Shown: positions 6,583 to 9,595 of the stretch, piece by piece | Layout of the letters: the number at the start of each line of letters is the position of its first letter | Numbering within the stretch: the first letter of the stretch is position 1 | Assembly: GCA_003526765.1 (NCBI GenBank) | Contig: DPXZ01000102.1 | Span: forward strand, 21,276-30,870 | Direction of reading: 5' to 3' | Length of the DNA: 9,595 bases | Source: Fervidobacterium sp. | GTDB taxonomy: Bacteria; Thermotogota; Thermotogae; Thermotogales; Fervidobacteriaceae | Program-made: the position numbers and the translations under genes | The notes under the pieces: generated by a model | What the model was told of the DNA's origin: nothing | The model's database searches: none | The model's input: only the letters and a program-made list of their open reading frames with translations

Positions 6583-7539
6583 ATGATGGAAAGAAGGTAC
6601 AATGTTCTTACAGACGAATGGGTCATGATTTCTGCATTTACCCAGCAAAGACCTACGAATCCTACAACTACTTGCCCGTTATGTGTCGGTGGAGATGAAT
6701 TCTCAAGACCGTACGACTTAGCTTCTTTTGATAATAGATTCCCTTCTATGAAAGTCGACGCACCAAATGTTGAGTCAGAAAATTCGTTATACAAAAAGGC
6801 AAGATCTAACGGTAAGTGCGAGGTCGTAGTTTACACGGTTGATCACAACAGTGCGATGAGTTTGATGCCGATACATCAAATAGAGAAGCTAATAAAGATG
6901 TGGACAGATAGATATTTAGAGTTATCGTTGCAACCAACGATAAAGTACGTATTCATATTTGAAAATAGAGGGGCCGAAGTGGGTGCAACACTCTCGCATC
7001 CTCATGGTCAATTGTATGCATTCCCATTCCTGCCAAAGCGAATCGAAGCAAAAGTACAATCGTTAGCAAAGTACTACGATGAACATGGACGTTGTGCCAT
7101 CTGTGATGTTGTCGAAAATGAAGTAAGCATTCGAGAAAGGCTCGTGTACGAAAACGAGAGTTTTGTAGCACTAGTTCCATTCTATGCAAGATGGCCATAT
7201 GAAGTACACGTTTATCCAAAAAGACATGTAAGCAGCTTGGTTGAACTGAACAATTCTGAAAGAAACCTATTGTCAAAAGTGTTAAAAGTTGTTACAATGA
7301 AATACGACTTACTATTTCAACAGTCGTTTCCATACATGATGATGCTATTTCAATCACCAGTGAACGATGTAAGATACGAACATGCATTCCATTTCCATAT
7401 AGAATTCAATCCAGTTAAGCGAGACAAAAACAAGATCAAGTGGATGGCCAGCGTCGAGACGGGTACTTGGGCGTTCATCAACCCAAAGCTTCCAGAAGAA
7501 GCTGCAGCAGAACTTAGAAGTGTGGAGGTTATCATATGA
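6583..7539 (+). CDS. galT: Galactose-1-phosphate uridylyltransferase
   Basis: A 318-residue Leloir-pathway enzyme that exchanges galactose-1-phosphate with UDP-glucose to give UDP-galactose and glucose-1-phosphate, through a covalent uridylyl-histidine. The HIT-fold active site is SHPHGQ, with His139-Pro-His141-Gly-Gln143; His141 is the nucleophile by analogy to His166 in E. coli. Probable zinc ligands are Cys31 and Cys34 (CPLC), His88 (VDHNS) and His139. A second CxxC pair (Cys171, Cys174 in CAIC) and the HAFHFHIEFNP segment (His267, 270, 272) mark the C-terminal half, which ends in the family's PEEAAAELR motif. An AGAGGAG ribosome binding site (6567-6573) sits 9 nt before ATG 6583; ATG 6586 is also possible. 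The end overlaps the galK start by 4 nt (ATGA), implying translational coupling and balanced synthesis of the two enzymes. Confidence 0.96.
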   Translation: MMERRYNVLTDEWVMISAFTQQRPTNPTTTCPLCVGGDEFSRPYDLASFDNRFPSMKVDAPNVESENSLYKKARSNGKCEVVVYTVDHNSAMSLMPIHQIEKLIKMWTDRYLELSLQPTIKYVFIFENRGAEVGATLSHPHGQLYAFPFLPKRIEAKVQSLAKYYDEHGRCAICDVVENEVSIRERLVYENESFVALVPFYARWPYEVHVYPKRHVSSLVELNNSERNLLSKVLKVVTMKYDLLFQQSFPYMMMLFQSPVNDVRYEHAFHFHIEFNPVKRDKNKIKWMASVETGTWAFINPKLPEEAAAELRSVEVII

Positions 7540-8612
7540 GCGATACAAACGGGAAGATTGTTGTGTATTCACCGGGTAGGGCAAACCTAATAGGCGAGCA
7601 CACAGACTACAACGATGGTTACGTCCTACCATTTGCAATTAAGCGGTACGTAAAGATAGAAATTGAACCTTCCAAGGCTTTCAAAATATTTTCAGAGCAA
7701 ACGAAAAAAGGTGTGGCCTTCGATAATCTTAATCGCACCAATTCGTGGGCAGATTACGTAATCGGCATGATTGTGAAACTTCAAGAGAGGGGTTACAACG
7801 TAAAGCCATTCAACATGAGGATAAATTCCGACTTGCCTATGGGAGCGGGATTATCGAGTTCTGCTGCATTGGAGGTCGGCGTTGGATACGCTATCTGTCA
7901 GATGATGGATTACGATATTTCCATGGAAGAACTTGCAAATATTGCACACAGTTGTGAGGTTGAGTTTGTGGGTGTAAGATGTGGAATAATGGATCAATAC
8001 GCAGTTGCACTCTCAAGAGAAAATAACGCCCTTTTCATAGATACAATGACCAAGGAATATAAATACGTACCGTTAAATCTTGATGGTGCACGACTTTACC
8101 TTGTTAATTCTGGCGTTAAACACGAACTCGGAAGTTCTGAATATAATAAACGCAGGAAAGAATGTGAAGATGCTCTAAAAATCATGGGTAAGATCTCTTT
8201 CAGAAGCGTTTCAGTTGAAGATATTGAGAAGATTTCTGACGATGTACTTAAGAGACGAGCATTACATGTACTCACGGAAAATGAGAGAGTACTCAAGACA
8301 CTTTCAGCATTGGAGGCAGATAATCTTAGGCTTGTTGGAAAGTATCTTTACGAATCCCACTATAGTTTGAGAGACAACTATGAAGTATCTTGTCCTGAGA
8401 TTGATTTCCTCATCGGTGAGTTTGAAAAGAGTTCAAACATCTACGGTGCAAGGATCGTAGGTGCTGGTTTCGGTGGAAGTGTAATAGTATTGGCCGATAC
8501 TGGTTTTGAAAGAGTAATGGACGAAATTTCAAAGAAGTATGTTATAAAATATGGCATAGAACCGAAGGTTATAGACGTTGAGACAAGCGATGGTGTTCAC
8601 AGAATAGAGTAA
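7536..8612 (+). CDS. galK: Galactokinase
   Basis: A 358-residue GHMP-family kinase that phosphorylates D-galactose at C1 with ATP, the first step of the Leloir pathway. All three family motifs are present: the galactokinase signature PGRANLIGEHTDYNDGYVLP (residues 13-32), the ATP loop LPMGAGLSSSAAL (about 100-112) and GAGFGGS (309-315). The catalytic Asp is Asp153 in RCGIMDQ. Length and sequence follow the roughly 350-residue T. maritima enzyme closely. ATG 7536 overlaps the galT stop, and GGAGGT at 7524-7529 inside galT gives it its own ribosome binding site. Together with galT it handles the galactose released by the two upstream galactosidases. galE, the remaining Leloir gene, is not in the window. 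Confidence 0.97.
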   Translation: MSDTNGKIVVYSPGRANLIGEHTDYNDGYVLPFAIKRYVKIEIEPSKAFKIFSEQTKKGVAFDNLNRTNSWADYVIGMIVKLQERGYNVKPFNMRINSDLPMGAGLSSSAALEVGVGYAICQMMDYDISMEELANIAHSCEVEFVGVRCGIMDQYAVALSRENNALFIDTMTKEYKYVPLNLDGARLYLVNSGVKHELGSSEYNKRRKECEDALKIMGKISFRSVSVEDIEKISDDVLKRRALHVLTENERVLKTLSALEADNLRLVGKYLYESHYSLRDNYEVSCPEIDFLIGEFEKSSNIYGARIVGAGFGGSVIVLADTGFERVMDEISKKYVIKYGIEPKVIDVETSDGVHRIE

Positions 8613-8655
8613 TCTTAGGATGCATTGTAAAAAGATCAAAAGTGGGGGCAGTTGT

Positions 8656-9321
8656 ATGGGCAGCGATAACTTGTTCGATGATGTGAATCTCTCAGTAGCT
8701 GAAGAAATAATAACTTATGCGCAACTGATTTCAAAAGAGGGATTTACCAAAGGAACGTGGGGAAATATAAGTGTACTCCATGGTGAGTACATATACATAA
8801 CTCCATCTGGACAACCCTACGATAAACTGAGTTTAGAGGATATATGTGTGTTAAGGAAAAATGGCAACGTCGTATATGCGAAGAATAAACCTTCGTCAGA
8901 ATCGGCTATGCACATCAAGATATACGAATCAAGAAATGACGTTAAAGCAATTCTTCATACTCACCCAATCTATTCCACAATTGTCTCTATCACACTTTCA
9001 TCTATCCCACCGATCGTCGAAGATGCAGTGATGATACTCGGTGAGACTTTGCATGTAAGTGAATATGCATTGCCTGGAACCGTGGAACTTGCACAAAATG
9101 CAGTAGCGGCACTTTCAAACAACCACTGCGTCTTCCTGAAAAACCATGGACTTGTAACTGTTGGAGAAAATTTGCAGGAAGCATTTGTTGCTACTCAAGT
9201 AGCAGAAAAAACCGCACAAATTTACATCGAATCATTGAAACTTGGTAACTTATCTACAATCCCCCATGAACATGCCACAAAATTGCGAGAAAAATATTTG
9301 CAATCCTATAAGCAAAAGTGA
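8656..9321 (+). CDS. Class II (zinc) aldolase, L-fuculose-1-phosphate aldolase-like
   Basis: A 221-residue member of the class II aldolase/adducin family (FucA, AraD and RhaD relatives; E. coli FucA is 215). Family features in order: GTWGNISV (glycine-rich phosphate loop), ITPSGQPYDKL, PSSESAMH with the probable catalytic Glu82, zinc ligands His101 and His103 in LHTHP, and His164 in FLKNHGL. These zinc aldolases split a ketose-1-phosphate (fuculose- or 5-deoxyribulose-phosphate types) into dihydroxyacetone phosphate and an aldehyde; epimerase (AraD) and dehydratase (MtnB) relatives share the fold, so the reaction is open. I choose ATG 8656, 7 nt after GGGGG (8644-8648); an upstream ATG at 8620 would add 12 residues (MHCKKIKSGGSC) with only TTAGG directly abutting it. 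It sits 43 nt after galK, apparently the operon's last gene. Its part in galactose use is unclear. Confidence 0.88.
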   Translation: MGSDNLFDDVNLSVAEEIITYAQLISKEGFTKGTWGNISVLHGEYIYITPSGQPYDKLSLEDICVLRKNGNVVYAKNKPSSESAMHIKIYESRNDVKAILHTHPIYSTIVSITLSSIPPIVEDAVMILGETLHVSEYALPGTVELAQNAVAALSNNHCVFLKNHGLVTVGENLQEAFVATQVAEKTAQIYIESLKLGNLSTIPHEHATKLREKYLQSYKQK

Positions 9322-9322
9322 T

Positions 9323-9355
9323 ATAATTAATAAAGTTAAAGTTTATCTCAATTAT
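9323..9355. terminator. Possible weak bidirectional terminator between convergent genes
   Basis: Between the aldolase and pyrE stops, ATAATT (9323-9328) and ATAAA (9330-9334) can pair with TTTAT (9342-9346) and AATTAT (9350-9355) around a 7-nt loop. The stem is made only of A-T pairs, which is poor for a thermophile. It is listed because the 64-bp convergent gap offers no better candidate. Confidence 0.2.
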
Positions 9356-9385
9356 TACTAAGTGACAATATGTGTATTCATTCGC

Positions 9386-9595
9386 TTACTTCTTTCTCGA
9401 GCCCGGTTTTATAGCAGGTATTCTTGCCTCACACATTGGGCAGTTATCCGATGTGTAAGTAGGGAAATCAAGCTTGAGAAGATAGCTGTACGGCTTTTCA
9501 AAAGGCGTTTCTTTACCACTCCTGTTTATAATGGACGCATATCCAATTACTTGGGCACCGAACGATTTTACCACTTCTTCAACTTCAAAAGTAGA
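9386..9595 (-). CDS. pyrE: Orotate phosphoribosyltransferase, C-terminal fragment
   Basis: The last 69 codons of a gene whose beginning lies beyond the right edge. Orotate phosphoribosyltransferase joins orotate to PRPP to make orotidine-5'-phosphate in pyrimidine synthesis. The first visible residues, STFEVEEVVKSFGAQVIGYASIINRSG, match the stretch just after the PRPP loop (TTG-x-ST-x-EV). The tail, LLKLDFPTYTSDNCPMCEARIPAIKPGSRKK, has the Cys-Pro-x-Cys and terminal KPGSR of the thermophile-type PyrE I know from Thermotogales. The PRPP-binding motif itself is outside the window. The in-frame GTG at 9574 is internal, not a start. It is transcribed toward the galactose cluster and has no evident link to it. 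Confidence 0.88.
   Translation of the reverse strand, partial: STFEVEEVVKSFGAQVIGYASIINRSGKETPFEKPYSYLLKLDFPTYTSDNCPMCEARIPAIKPGSRKK

Noticed and set aside
1..9595. Search by eye for CRISPR repeats, tRNA or rRNA genes, insertion sequences and phage genes
   Set aside because: No regularly spaced direct repeats, transposase-like frames, terminal inverted repeats or RNA-gene signatures were seen; nearly all of the window is accounted for by the listed genes.

Overview
The window looks like chromosomal DNA of a thermophilic Thermotogales bacterium. Fervidobacterium or a close relative is my best guess, from protein resemblance recalled from memory, moderately low G+C, strong AAGGAGG/GGAGGT ribosome binding sites and tight gene packing. 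I could run no database search, so the genus is an inference.

Layout. 1-176 (-) is the start of a vitamin-B12-dependent (class II) ribonucleotide reductase gene that continues beyond the left edge. 177-438 holds its promoter and leader. 439-1677 (-) is an MFS transporter of the drug/siderophore-exporter-like MFS_3 type. 1678-1896 is a divergent intergenic region with a promoter facing each way and a perfect 12-bp palindrome just downstream of the rightward promoter. 1897-9321 (+) is a six-gene galactoside-use cluster: GH42 beta-galactosidase, LacI-family regulator, GH36 alpha-galactosidase, galactose-1-phosphate uridylyltransferase (galT), galactokinase (galK) and a class II (zinc) aldolase. 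9386-9595 (-) is the C-terminal part of orotate phosphoribosyltransferase (pyrE), which converges on the cluster.

How it fits together. The two glycosidases release galactose from beta- and alpha-galactosides. GalK phosphorylates it, and GalT exchanges it with UDP-glucose to give glucose-1-phosphate and UDP-galactose. The epimerase galE is not in the window. The LacI-family protein is the obvious candidate to bind the palindrome at 1840-1851 and repress the whole cluster until a galactoside or galactose signal appears. Neither glycosidase shows a signal peptide, so substrates must be imported, but no ABC sugar transporter is encoded here. The role of the last gene, the aldolase, in galactose metabolism is not explained by the Leloir pathway.

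Most of the window is well-understood metabolism. The parts most worth a second look are the galA leader, where a strong Shine-Dalgarno sits 55 nt too far upstream but is separated from the start codon by a foldable nested stem; the probable leaderless start of the MFS gene; the loss of the cysteine zinc cluster in the GH42 enzyme; and the unexplained aldolase.
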